A stretch of 64,000 bases of DNA from Streptomyces antarcticus (lineage in GTDB: Bacteria > Actinomycetota > Actinomycetes > Streptomycetales > Streptomycetaceae). The notes below the pieces were generated by a model. That model was not told where the DNA came from and did no database searches. It worked only from the letters and a program-made list of their open reading frames with translations. Position 1 is the first letter of the stretch. The number at the start of each line of letters is the position of its first letter. The stretch spans positions 248,001-312,000 of the forward strand of contig NZ_JAPNLM010000003.1 in NCBI RefSeq assembly GCF_026627255.1, written 5' to 3'. Both the position numbers and the translations under genes were made by a program. Of this stretch, positions 26,793 to 35,185 are shown in pieces.

Positions 26793-28015
26793 GGCCGGTC
26801 ACCGTCCCCGTTCCCGGCCGTCAGCAGGATCTGGTGCACGTCCAGGTAGCCCGAGGCGAACCCGGCCTCGCAGTACGCCAGGTAGAAGGTCCACATCCGC
26901 CGGAAGGTCTCGTCGAAACCCAGCTCCGCGACGCGGTCGGCCCGCTCGGCGAACCGTTCCCGCCACAGCTTCAGGGTCTGCGCGTAATGCGCCCCGTACC
27001 CCTCGCAGCGGGTCACCCGCAGTCCGGTGTGACGGCGTGCCATCTCCTCCACCACCTGGACCGACGGCAGCATCCCGCCCGGGAAGATGTACTTGTGGAT
27101 CCAGGTGTACGTGTCCTTGGTGGCCAGCATCCGCTCGTGCGGCATGGTGATCGCCTGGATCGCCACCCGCCCGCCCGGGGCCAGCAGCCGGTCGAGCGTG
27201 GCGAAGTAGACCGGCCAGTACTCGGCGCCGACCGCCTCGATCATCTCCACGCTGACCACGGCGTCGTAACTGCCCCGCGCCTCCCGGTAGTCGCAGAGCC
27301 GGACCTCCACCCGGTCCTCGACCCCGGCGGCCTTGATCCGGCGCTCCGCGAGGTCCTTCTGCTCCCGCGACAGGGTCAGGGTGACCACGTCGGCGCCTCG
27401 CCGGGCGGCCCGGATCGCCAGCTCGCCCCAGCCGGTACCGATCTCCAGCAGCCGGGTGTGCGGGCCGACGGCGGCCAGGTCCAGCAGCATGTCGATCTTC
27501 CGGTGCTGCCCCGCGGCGAGGTCCTCGTGACGGGCGGGCAGGGCGCGGAACACCGCCGACGAGTACGTCATCGTCGGGTCGAGGAACTCGGCGAACAGCT
27601 CGTTGGACAGGTCGTAGTGGCGCTCGATGTTGCTCCGGGAGCCGTCCGGGGTGTTGCGGTCGGTCACCGGGTGCCGGGCCGCCCACAGCCCGCGCAGTCG
27701 CTGGAGCGGCGCCGGAACCAGGGCCGCGACGTGCCCGGCCAGCACCGTCAGCACCGCCACCGGGTCCCGGGCGTCCCACTCGCCGGCCACGTAGGACTCG
27801 CCGAAGCCGATCAGGCCCTCGGCCGCGATCCGCCGCTCGAAGGCGATGGGGTCGTGCACGGCCATGGCGGGACCGCCCCGGCCGAGCGTTCCGTCGGGCC
27901 CCATCCGGACCTGGAGCGGAAGCCGGTCCAGGGCCCGGCGGATGATCAGCCGGCCGACCGCCGCCCGGGTCCGGGAGCACGGCGGCACCAAGGGAAGAGT
28001 CGTCGTCGCGGTCAC
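26789..28015 (-). CDS. Cyclopropane-fatty-acyl-phospholipid synthase-like methyltransferase
   Basis: Encodes 408 residues of the CFA synthase family: an N-terminal lipid-binding region (GLIGFGESYVAGEWD), the SNIERHYDLSNELFAEFLD signature and SAM motif I LLEIGTGWGELAI. These enzymes transfer methyl or methylene groups from SAM to double bonds of phospholipid acyl chains. GTG 28015 overlaps the upstream stop by 4 bp. In photo-oxidative regulons of other bacteria a related methyltransferase takes part in furan or methylated fatty-acid formation, so a membrane-protective role is plausible here. Confidence 0.92.
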   Translation of the reverse strand: MTATTTLPLVPPCSRTRAAVGRLIIRRALDRLPLQVRMGPDGTLGRGGPAMAVHDPIAFERRIAAEGLIGFGESYVAGEWDARDPVAVLTVLAGHVAALVPAPLQRLRGLWAARHPVTDRNTPDGSRSNIERHYDLSNELFAEFLDPTMTYSSAVFRALPARHEDLAAGQHRKIDMLLDLAAVGPHTRLLEIGTGWGELAIRAARRGADVVTLTLSREQKDLAERRIKAAGVEDRVEVRLCDYREARGSYDAVVSVEMIEAVGAEYWPVYFATLDRLLAPGGRVAIQAITMPHERMLATKDTYTWIHKYIFPGGMLPSVQVVEEMARRHTGLRVTRCEGYGAHYAQTLKLWRERFAERADRVAELGFDETFRRMWTFYLAYCEAGFASGYLDVHQILLTAGNGDGDRP

Positions 28016-28746
28016 TTCACACCCTCCTGGGGTACGGGTCGGGGGCGCGGCCGCACCGGCACGCCGCGCAGCCACAGCCGGATGCCGTGGAAACGGATGC
28101 CCACCGCCACGGCGGCGGTGGACCAGGGATGGCGCAGGACGGCCCGCAGGACGCCCCGGGCGCCGGCGGGGCGGCGCACCCCGCGCACGGTGGCCGTCAG
28201 CCGGGCGCCGCCCGCCCCGCCGGCGAGCTGGACGCTCAGGGCGAGGCGGCCGTCCGGCGCGGGCAGCCGCATCCGGTAGGCGCCGTCCACGTCGAGGAAG
28301 GGGGAGACGTAGAACTCCTTGGGCACGCTGCCCTCGGCCTCCGCGGCTTCCGGGCCGAGCAGGTAACAGTGGCGCCCGCCGTACGTGTTGTGCACCTCGG
28401 CCACCACCTGGCGCAGGGCCCCGTCCGGGCCGTGGCACCAGTACACGGTGAGCGGGTTGAAGACGTACCCGAAGACCCGGGCGTGCGCGAGCATCCGCAC
28501 CCGGCTCCCGGGCGGCAGCGGCACGCCGCGGGAGGCGAGGAAAACGTCCAGGCCCGCCCGGATCGTGGGCCGGCCGCCGCCGAAGTGGTCCCGCGGGTCG
28601 AAACGGGCCAGGGTCCGCAACGGCCCCGGCAGCCGCGGCAGTTCGTCGAGGTCCACCAGCCACAGGTAGGTGCGGTGGCGCAGTGCGTACGCGGGCCCGC
28701 CGGCGCGGACGTGCCGGATGTCGGCCTCGTACAGGGCGGGCTTCAC
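28012..28746 (-). CDS. DUF1365 family protein
   Basis: Encodes 244 residues with the DUF1365 signature near the start (YEADIRHVR, YLWLVDLDELP) and the FGYVFNPLTVYWC and EVHNTYGGRHCY motifs. The biochemical role is unknown, but the gene is almost always between an FAD oxidoreductase and a CFA-type methyltransferase, as here. The GTG start and stop both take part in 4-bp overlaps with the flanking genes. Confidence 0.9.
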   Translation of the reverse strand: MKPALYEADIRHVRAGGPAYALRHRTYLWLVDLDELPRLPGPLRTLARFDPRDHFGGGRPTIRAGLDVFLASRGVPLPPGSRVRMLAHARVFGYVFNPLTVYWCHGPDGALRQVVAEVHNTYGGRHCYLLGPEAAEAEGSVPKEFYVSPFLDVDGAYRMRLPAPDGRLALSVQLAGGAGGARLTATVRGVRRPAGARGVLRAVLRHPWSTAAVAVGIRFHGIRLWLRGVPVRPRPRPVPQEGVK

Positions 28747-30038
28747 CACACCACCCCGAGCGCGGCCGCGGCTTCCACGCCGGAGCGGCAGCCGTCCTCG
28801 TGGAACCCCCACCCGTGGTAGGCCCCGGCGAAGGCCGTCACCGGCCCGGACAGGGCGGGCAGCAGCCGCTGGGCGGCCACCGACTCCGGTGTGTACACGG
28901 GGTGTTCGTACTCCATCTCGGCCAGGACCCGGTCGGGCCGCACCGCGCCGGCGCCCGCGCCCGTCTCCGCGTTCAGCGTGACCACGTACGGCTCCGGCGA
29001 GTCCAGCCCCTGGAGGCGGTTCATGTCGTAGCTCACCCGGACCCGCGCCTCGTCCGGCCCGCAGCCCGACAGCCGGTAGTTCCAGCAGGCCCGCGCCCCG
29101 CCCGCGCGCGGCAGCACCGAATCGTCGGTGTGCAGGAGGGTCCGGTTGCGGGAGTAGCGGAACGCGCCGAGCGCGGCCCGCTCGGCGTCCGTCGGGTCGG
29201 TCAGCAGCGCCAGCGCCTGGTCGGCGTGGACGGCGACGACCACCGAGTCGTACAGCGCCTCGGCGCCGCCGGCGGTGGTGACCCGTACGCCCTCCGGGGT
29301 GCGCGCCAGCGCCCGTACGGGGGTCGCGGAGTACACCGTGTCCAGGCGCTCCCGGAGCCGCTCCACGTACCGCTGCGAGCCGCCGGTGACCGTACGCCAG
29401 CTCGGCGAGCCGCCCACCGCCAGCATTCCGTGGTGGTCGAGGAAGCGGAACAGGTACCGGGCGGGGTAGCGCAGTGCGGTGTCCGCCGGGCAGGACCACA
29501 CCGAGGCCACCAGCGGGATCGCGAAGTGCGCCGTGAAGTAGGGCCCGAAGCCGCACCGCTCCAGGAACGCGCCGAGGGTGATCTCACGGGTGGTCTCCGG
29601 CGCGGCCAGCAGCCGCCGCGCCTGCCGGTGGAACGCGGGGACCTGCGTCAGCATCCGCAGGTACGCGGGCCGCAGGGCGCTGCGCGGCCGGGCGAACAGG
29701 CCCCGGGGCCCGCGGGCGCCCGCGTACTCCAGCCCGCAGCCCTCGCAGTGCACCGACAGGCTCATCGTCGTCGGCCGGGTGGCCACGCCCAGTTCGCCGA
29801 AGAGCCGCAGCAGCTGCGGGTACGTGCGGTCGTTGTGGACGATGAAGCCGGAGTCCACCGCCCGTATCCGCCCGTCCGGGCCCTTCAGGTCGTGGGTGTG
29901 GGCGTGTCCGCCCAGCCGGTCGTCGGCCTCGTACAGGGTGACCTCGTGGCCGCGGGCCAGCACGTATGCCGCCGTGAGCCCCGAAACGCCCCCGCCGACC
30001 ACGGCCGTGCGCGGCCGCGGTCCTTCTCGTTCGGTCAT
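28743..30038 (-). CDS. FAD-dependent (amine-oxidase-fold) oxidoreductase
   Basis: Encodes 431 residues with an N-terminal FAD motif (VVGGGVSGLTAAYVLARG, YEADDRLGGHAHTH) and the C-terminal GAYHGWGFHEDG motif typical of the oxidoreductases paired with DUF1365 and CFA methyltransferases. It probably desaturates or oxidises a lipid intermediate. GAAGAAGGGAAC precedes ATG 30038. It is the first gene of the minus-strand lipid module, divergent from the SDR/photolyase genes. Confidence 0.9.
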   Translation of the reverse strand: MTEREGPRPRTAVVGGGVSGLTAAYVLARGHEVTLYEADDRLGGHAHTHDLKGPDGRIRAVDSGFIVHNDRTYPQLLRLFGELGVATRPTTMSLSVHCEGCGLEYAGARGPRGLFARPRSALRPAYLRMLTQVPAFHRQARRLLAAPETTREITLGAFLERCGFGPYFTAHFAIPLVASVWSCPADTALRYPARYLFRFLDHHGMLAVGGSPSWRTVTGGSQRYVERLRERLDTVYSATPVRALARTPEGVRVTTAGGAEALYDSVVVAVHADQALALLTDPTDAERAALGAFRYSRNRTLLHTDDSVLPRAGGARACWNYRLSGCGPDEARVRVSYDMNRLQGLDSPEPYVVTLNAETGAGAGAVRPDRVLAEMEYEHPVYTPESVAAQRLLPALSGPVTAFAGAYHGWGFHEDGCRSGVEAAAALGVVW

Positions 30039-30413
30039 CGCGTTCCCTTCTTCAGCGGTACTTCGGAGCCGGAGGGGGTCGCGGATGTGTCGCCGGGCGA
30101 ACCGATCGGCGGGAACGGAATCACCAGGAGGGTGATCCGTGGGAACGGGCGCATGGCACTCCGGGTTCCGAGGGGCGTCTGTGGTCTGGTGGTGCTCGTG
30201 GTGGTGCGGCTTCCGGCGGCGCGGTGCTTTCGGGGGTGGGTGCTTCCGGTGGTGGTGCGGCGCGGCGTGCCGCGGCGCGCGGGCGTGTCGGTCACGTCCG
30301 CACCGTCTTTCGACCGGGACACGTCATCCGGATGCGCCGATCGGGGGAACGGCGCATCCGGACGGGCCGGACCACCGGAAACCCGTACGGGACAACAAGG
30401 AGCGGAGACAGTC
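30039..30413. other. 375-nt divergent promoter region of the light-type regulon
   Basis: Separates the lipid-module operon (minus) from the SDR-photolyase genes (plus). It holds a 13-bp perfect inverted repeat near its right end, GGTGGTGCGGC direct repeats around 30203 and 30253, and GGGAACGG sequences at 30111 and 30141. No promoter boxes of the standard type stand out, consistent with ECF sigma control. A minus-strand frame from GTG 30295 to a stop overlapping the FAD gene start could encode 86 residues but has no recognisable features. Confidence 0.6.
30327..30362. promoter_or_regulatory. 13-bp perfect inverted repeat upstream of the SDR gene
   Basis: TCCGGATGCGCCG (30327-30339) and CGGCGCATCCGGA (30350-30362) are exact reverse complements around a 10-nt loop. 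The element ends 51 nt before the ATG at 30414. It could be an operator for the LitR-like regulator or an mRNA hairpin in the 5' leader; sequence alone does not decide. Confidence 0.7.
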
Positions 30414-32105
30414 ATGACGGGCCTGAACTGCCTGGTCACCGGAGCCACCGGCTACATCGGCGGCCGACTGGTGCCCGAACTCCTCGATGCCGGGCACCGG
30501 GTCCGCTGCCTGGCCCGCACCCCGGCGAAACTGCGCGACCACCCCTGGGCCGACCGCGCCGAGGTGGTGGCCGGCGACGCCACGAACGCGGAATCGGTCG
30601 CGGCGGCCCTGGACGGCATCGACGTGGCCTACTACCTGGTCCACGCCCTCGGCGGCGGCTCCGGCTTCGAGGACCGCGACCGGGACGCCGCCCGGATCTT
30701 CGCCGAGCAGGCGGCCGCGGCCGGGGTCCGCCGCATCGTCTACCTCGGCGGTCTGACCCCCGCCGGCATCCCGGTCCGGGAACTCTCCCCGCACCTGCGC
30801 TCCCGCTCGGAGGTCGGCGAGATCCTCCTCGCCGGAGCCGTGCCGGCCACCGTCCTGCGCGCCGCCGTCATCATCGGCTCCGGCTCGGCCTCCTTCGAGA
30901 TGCTGCGCTACCTCACCGAGCGGCTGCCGGTCATGGTCACCCCCAGCTGGGTCGGCACCCGCTGCCAGCCCATCGCCGTCCGGGACGTCCTGCGCTACCT
31001 CGTCGGCAGCGCCGCCATGCCGCCCGAGGTCGACCGGGCCTTCGACGTCGGCGGCCCGGACGTCCTCACGTACGAGGAGATGATGCGCCGCTACGCGGTC
31101 GAGGCGGAGCTGCCCAAACGGCTCATCCTGCGCGTCCCGATGCTCACCCCGCGGCTCTCCAGCCACTGGATCGGCCTGGTCACCCCGGTACCGCGGGCCC
31201 TGGCCCGGCCGCTTGCCGAATCCCTGCGCCACGAGGTGGTCTGCTCCGAACACGACATCGCGCGGTACGTGCCCGATCCGCCGGGCGCCCCCATCGGCTT
31301 CGACCAGGCGCTCGTGCTCGCCCTGCGCCAGGTGCGGGAGGCCAAGGTGGACACCCGCTGGTCCTCCGCCTCCGTCCCGGGCGCGCCGAGCGACCCGCTG
31401 CCGACCGACCCCGACTGGGCGGGCGGCAGCCTCTACAAGGACGAGCGGGAGCGGGACGTCGGGGCCTCGCCCGAGGCGCTGTGGCGGGTGGTGGAGGGCA
31501 TCGGCGGGGAGAACGGCTGGTACTCCTTCCCGCTGGCCTGGTCCGTGCGGGGCTGGCTGGACCGGCTCGCGGGCGGGGTCGGCATCCGCCGGGGCCGGCG
31601 GGACGCGGTCCACCTGCGGGTGGGGGACTCCCTGGACTTCTGGCGGGTGGAGGAGATCGAGCCGGGCCGCCTGCTGCGGCTGCGCGCCGAGATGCGGCTC
31701 CCGGGCCTCGCCTGGCTGGAGATGTACGCGGACCCCTGCGAGTCCGCCTCCGACGGGAAGCCCGGACCGGACCCGGCCGCCACCACCGGCCCGGCCCGTG
31801 GCACCGGCGCGGCCCGTGCCACCGGTCCGGCCCGTGCCACCGGTCCGGCCCGCGCCGACGGGGGAGCCCCCGGCGCCGGGGTGGTCCGGACGCGGTATCG
31901 GCAGCGGGCGCTGTTCCACCCCCACGGGCTGCTCGGGCACCTGTACTGGTGGAGCGTCTCGCCCTTCCACGCCGTCGTCTTCGGCGGCATGGCCCGCAAC
32001 ATCGCCCGCGCCGCCGAACGCCTCGACGGCGCCGAAGGCGACGGCGCATCCAAGGGGGGTCCCGTCACCGAAGTACCGGGCGACGGCCGTCCCCCAAGGT
32101 CCTGA
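30414..32105 (+). CDS. SDR-family NAD(P)-binding protein with C-terminal DUF2867 domain
   Basis: Encodes 563 residues. Residues 1-~300 form an atypical SDR/NmrA-like Rossmann domain (CLVTGATGYIGGRLVPEL); ~320-555 is a DUF2867 polyketide-cyclase-like domain (GENGWYSFPLAWSVRGWLDRL and a final PHGLLGHLYWWSVSPFHAVVFGGM region). The protein is common beside photolyase genes and may reduce or sense an oxidised lipid or quinone. AAGGAGCGGAG precedes the ATG. An unusual low-complexity insert of four TGPARA-like hexapeptides (residues ~458-481) interrupts the C-terminal domain. The photolyase gene follows after 43 nt. Confidence 0.9.
   Translation: MTGLNCLVTGATGYIGGRLVPELLDAGHRVRCLARTPAKLRDHPWADRAEVVAGDATNAESVAAALDGIDVAYYLVHALGGGSGFEDRDRDAARIFAEQAAAAGVRRIVYLGGLTPAGIPVRELSPHLRSRSEVGEILLAGAVPATVLRAAVIIGSGSASFEMLRYLTERLPVMVTPSWVGTRCQPIAVRDVLRYLVGSAAMPPEVDRAFDVGGPDVLTYEEMMRRYAVEAELPKRLILRVPMLTPRLSSHWIGLVTPVPRALARPLAESLRHEVVCSEHDIARYVPDPPGAPIGFDQALVLALRQVREAKVDTRWSSASVPGAPSDPLPTDPDWAGGSLYKDERERDVGASPEALWRVVEGIGGENGWYSFPLAWSVRGWLDRLAGGVGIRRGRRDAVHLRVGDSLDFWRVEEIEPGRLLRLRAEMRLPGLAWLEMYADPCESASDGKPGPDPAATTGPARGTGAARATGPARATGPARADGGAPGAGVVRTRYRQRALFHPHGLLGHLYWWSVSPFHAVVFGGMARNIARAAERLDGAEGDGASKGGPVTEVPGDGRPPRS
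31785..31856 (+). repeat. Four in-frame 18-bp repeats
   Basis: ACCGGYSCGGCCCGYGSC units repeat four times exactly 18 nt apart, encoding TGPARG, TGAARA, TGPARA and TGPARA inside the DUF2867 part of the SDR protein. Because the unit is a multiple of three, copy-number change keeps the frame. Confidence 0.9.
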
Positions 32106-32148
32106 CAATCCCGGCAGCCCTGGCAGTCCTGACGCGGAGCGAGAGCCC

Positions 32149-33525
32149 ATGAACATCGCGGTGGTCCTGTACACCTCAGACCTGCGCCTGCACGACCATC
32201 CGCCGCTGCGCGCGGCCCTCTCCTCCTGCGACCGGATCGTCCCGTTCTTCGTCCGCGACCGCGCGGTCGAGTCCGCCCCCGGCTTCGCCTCGCCGAACCG
32301 GCGGGCCTTCCTCGCGGACTGCCTCGCCGACCTCGACTCCGGCCTGCGCGAGCGCGGCGGCCGCCTCGTCGTCCGCTCCGGGGACGTCGTCGCCGAGACC
32401 ACCGCCCTGGTCCGGGAGGCCGACGCCGACGAGGTCCACATGTCCGCCGGGGTCAGCGCCTACGCCCAGGCCCGCGAGGAACGGCTGCGCGCCGCCCTCG
32501 AAGCCGAGGGCCGACGGCTGTACGTACACGACATGGTGGTCAACGCCGTCGCCCCCGGAGCCGTCACCCCCGCCGGATCCGACCACTTCGCCGTCTTCAC
32601 CCCGTACTTCCGCCGCTGGGCCGACGTGCCGCTGCGGCCCGTCGGCAACGCCCCGCGCGGCCTGCACGTCCCCGACGGCATCGGCTCCGAACCGCTGCCC
32701 GGGCGCACCGCCGTCACCGGCGCCTCCCCGAGCCTCGCCCGCGGCGGCGAGACCGAGGCCCGCCGGCTGCTGACGACCTGGCTGCGCTCCGGCATCACCC
32801 GCTACGAGGACGTCCACGACGACCTGGCCGGCGACGCCACCTCCCGCCTCTCCCCGCACCTCCACTTCGGCAGCCTCTCGCCGACCGAGGCGGTCCACCG
32901 GGCCCGCGCCGCGGGCGGCCCCGGCGGCGAGGCCTTCGTACGGCAGCTGTGCTGGCGCGACTTCCACCACCAGGTCCTCGCCGCCCGCCCCGCGGCCGCC
33001 GCCGAGGACTACCGGCCCCGCCAGGACCGCTGGCGGACCGGTCCCGCCGCCGAGGAGGAGACCGAGGCCTGGAAGGAAGGCCGCACCGGCTACCCCGTGG
33101 TCGACGCGGCGATGCGCCAGCTGCGCCACGAGGGCTGGATGCACAACCGCGGCCGGCTGCTGGCCGCGAGCTTCCTGGCCAAGACCCTGTACGTCGACTG
33201 GCGGGTCGGCGCCCGCCACTTCCTGGACCTGCTCGTGGACGGGGACCTCGCCAACAACCAGCTCAACTGGCAGTGGGTGGCCGGGACGGGCACCGACACC
33301 CGGCCCAACCGCGTCCTCAACCCCGTCCGCCAGGGCCTGCGCTACGACCCCGAGGGCCGCTACGTGCACCGCTGGGTCCCGGAACTCGCCGGCCTCCCCG
33401 CGCCGCGCGTCCACGAGCCCTGGCGGCTGTCCGGCCCGGAACGCGCGCGGTACGACTACCCGGACCCGGTGGTCGAGCTCGCCGACGGCCTCGACCGCTT
33501 CCGGCACGGACGGGGCACCGAGTGA
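32149..33525 (+). CDS. phrB: Deoxyribodipyrimidine photolyase (cryptochrome/photolyase family)
   Basis: Encodes 458 residues: an N-terminal photolyase alpha/beta antenna domain (VVLYTSDLRLHDHPPL, IVPFFVRD) and a C-terminal FAD domain with the class I signature (SRLSPHLHFGSLS, QLCWRDFHHQVL, GYPVVDAAMRQLRHEGWMHNR, DGDLANNQLNWQWVAGTGTD). It repairs UV cyclobutane pyrimidine dimers using visible light. ATG 32149 follows GGAGCGAGAG and lies 43 nt after the SDR gene, so co-transcription and light induction are likely. Confidence 0.95.
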   Translation: MNIAVVLYTSDLRLHDHPPLRAALSSCDRIVPFFVRDRAVESAPGFASPNRRAFLADCLADLDSGLRERGGRLVVRSGDVVAETTALVREADADEVHMSAGVSAYAQAREERLRAALEAEGRRLYVHDMVVNAVAPGAVTPAGSDHFAVFTPYFRRWADVPLRPVGNAPRGLHVPDGIGSEPLPGRTAVTGASPSLARGGETEARRLLTTWLRSGITRYEDVHDDLAGDATSRLSPHLHFGSLSPTEAVHRARAAGGPGGEAFVRQLCWRDFHHQVLAARPAAAAEDYRPRQDRWRTGPAAEEETEAWKEGRTGYPVVDAAMRQLRHEGWMHNRGRLLAASFLAKTLYVDWRVGARHFLDLLVDGDLANNQLNWQWVAGTGTDTRPNRVLNPVRQGLRYDPEGRYVHRWVPELAGLPAPRVHEPWRLSGPERARYDYPDPVVELADGLDRFRHGRGTE

Positions 33526-33642
33526 GCGCCCCCGCGCCGTACGTGCCCGGCCCGTGCGCCCCGCACCGGCCCGGCCCGCGCCGCGCCCGCGTCCGGACGG
33601 CGCGCGGAACCCGTACCCGGCCGTCCGGCACCGCGCCGGACG

Positions 33643-33648
33643 TATCGT
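33643..33648 (+). promoter_or_regulatory. Possible -10 box for leaderless litR-like mRNA
   Basis: TATCGT ends 6 nt before the GTG at 33655, where no clear Shine-Dalgarno exists. This spacing fits a leaderless transcript. No -35 element is obvious. Confidence 0.4.
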
Positions 33649-33654
33649 GAGCGG

Positions 33655-34677
33655 GTGCAGCCCGTGCCGCCCACCACACCGCCGCCGGGCCTCCCCGCCG
33701 CCGCGCTGAGCACCGGAGCCGTCGCCCGGCGCCTGGGGGTGTCGCCCACCACGCTGCGCTCCTGGGAGCGCCGGTACGCGATCGGCCCGGCCCGCCGCGA
33801 GGACGGCCGGCACCGCCGCTGGACCGCGCAGGACATCGCCCGCCTCGAGCTGATGTGCCGGCTCACCGCGCAGGGCGTGCCCCCGGCCGAGGCGGCGCGG
33901 GCCGCCCAGGGCACCGCTCCCGCGGCACCCGCCGTACGGGAGGAGGCGGGCCGGGCCCCCGGCGGGCCCAACTCCCTCCCCCTCGGCGAGGTCCGCCCGG
34001 AGTGCCGGGGGCTCGCGCGGGCCGCCGTACGCCTGGACGCGCCGGCCGTGGAGGAACTGCTGGACGCCGCCCTCGCGGAGCACGGCCTCGTCACCGCCTG
34101 GGAGGAGGTGATCGCGCCGACCCTGCACGCGGTGGGCCGCAAGTGGGCCTCGGCCGGGGAGCGCTACGTGGAGGTCGAGCACCTGCTGTCCTGGTACGTC
34201 TCCTCGGCGCTGCGCCGGATCCGGACCGCGCCGGGCCATCCGCACACCCCGCCGGTGCTCCTCGCGTGCGTGCCGGGCGAACTGCACAGCCTGCCGATGG
34301 AGGCGCTGGCCGCGGCGCTGGGCGAGCGCGGCCTGCCGGTGCGGATGTTCGGGCCCGCGCTGCCCGCCGACGCGCTGCACGAGGCCGTACGGCGCACCGG
34401 CCCGCGGGCCGTCGTGCTGTGGTCCCAGTCCCGTACGACCGCGGACCGGCCCCTGGTGCGGTCCGTGGCCGGCATCGAGTGGGGCCTGCGCGGCGCCCGC
34501 GGGCACTCGGCCGTGCTGCTCGCCGGACCGGGCTGGGCCTCGGGGCCCCAGGACCCGCGCACCGAGCGGCTGTTCGGGCTGCGCTCGGGGGTCGACGTCA
34601 TCGCGGCACTGGCAGCGGGGACGACGCCTCCAGCGACCGGCGCAGTACGTGCAGCGCCCGCCGCATATGGCTCTTGA
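33655..34677 (+). CDS. litR: MerR-family regulator with B12-binding domain (LitR/CarH-like)
   Basis: Encodes 340 residues: an N-terminal MerR helix-turn-helix (STGAVARRLGVSPTTLRSWERRY, residues ~19-41), a linker, a four-helix B12-binding region with Trp164 and Glu175-His176, and a Rossmann-like domain with the lower-ligand His (ELHSLP, His211). LitR/CarH proteins hold adenosylcobalamin in the dark, repress an ECF sigma gene, and release DNA on illumination. The facing ECF sigma gene, photolyase and lipid genes fit that circuit. The residue after Trp164 is Ala, where CarH has the His that binds cobalt after photolysis. The 3' end overlaps the sigma gene by 80 nt. Confidence 0.85.
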   Translation: MQPVPPTTPPPGLPAAALSTGAVARRLGVSPTTLRSWERRYAIGPARREDGRHRRWTAQDIARLELMCRLTAQGVPPAEAARAAQGTAPAAPAVREEAGRAPGGPNSLPLGEVRPECRGLARAAVRLDAPAVEELLDAALAEHGLVTAWEEVIAPTLHAVGRKWASAGERYVEVEHLLSWYVSSALRRIRTAPGHPHTPPVLLACVPGELHSLPMEALAAALGERGLPVRMFGPALPADALHEAVRRTGPRAVVLWSQSRTTADRPLVRSVAGIEWGLRGARGHSAVLLAGPGWASGPQDPRTERLFGLRSGVDVIAALAAGTTPPATGAVRAAPAAYGS

Positions 34678-35185
34678 CGGTGCCCAGCGGAAGCCCGGTG
34701 CGGGCGGCGATCTGCGTCTGGGTGAGGTCGCCGTAGAAGGCGAGGCGCAGCACCCGCTGCTGTGCCGAGGGCAGCCGGGACAGTTCCCCCAGGACGAGCA
34801 CCCGGTCGACCACGCGCTCCGGCTCGGGCTCCGGCCAGGCGTGCCCGCCGGGGCGCGGGACGAGGGCGGGGAAGGCGCGGGAGGCGGCCGCGGCCGCGCG
34901 GGCGCGCCGGGTCCGCGCCCCCAGGGCGTCGGCGATCTTGTGCCGGGTGATGCCGGTGAGCCAGGCGCCGAGCCCGCCGGGTCCGGGCCGGTAGCCGTGC
35001 CGGCCGCGCCAGGCGGCCAGGAACACCTGCTGGGTGACGTCCTCGGCCTCCCGCTCGTCGCCCAGTGAACGGCGTGCCATGGAGTGCACCAGCGGCCGCC
35101 AGCGCCGGTAGACCGTCTCCATGCAGCCCTCGTCGCCCGCCGCGAATCCGGCGGTGACGCGCTCCTCGCGCTCCTCGTCGTCCAT
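34598..35185 (-). CDS. litS: ECF-family RNA polymerase sigma factor (LitS-like)
   Basis: Encodes 195 residues with sigma region 2 (EAEDVTQQVFLAAWRG), a linker, and region 4 (LPSAQQRVLRLAFYGDLTQTQIAARTGLPLGTVKSHMRRAL). No anti-sigma gene is adjacent. In Streptomyces the ECF sigma beside litR (LitS) directs light-induced transcription, and position and facing orientation support that here. ATG 35185 has no strong Shine-Dalgarno in front. Its last 26 codons lie antisense to the end of the MerR gene. Confidence 0.88.
   Translation of the reverse strand: MDDEEREERVTAGFAAGDEGCMETVYRRWRPLVHSMARRSLGDEREAEDVTQQVFLAAWRGRHGYRPGPGGLGAWLTGITRHKIADALGARTRRARAAAAASRAFPALVPRPGGHAWPEPEPERVVDRVLVLGELSRLPSAQQRVLRLAFYGDLTQTQIAARTGLPLGTVKSHMRRALHVLRRSLEASSPLPVPR

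Noticed and set aside
30112..30140. GGAAC ... CGT pair resembling an ECF promoter upstream of the SDR gene
   Set aside because: Spacing is about 21 nt, too long for ECF promoters, and GGAAC is frequent by chance in this GC context.
30035..30295. 86-codon minus-strand frame ending with a 4-bp overlap at the FAD oxidoreductase start
   Set aside because: The overlap matches the style of the operon, but the translation is Thr/Arg/Pro-rich with no motif, and the region behaves like a promoter. Kept only as a note in the intergenic entry.
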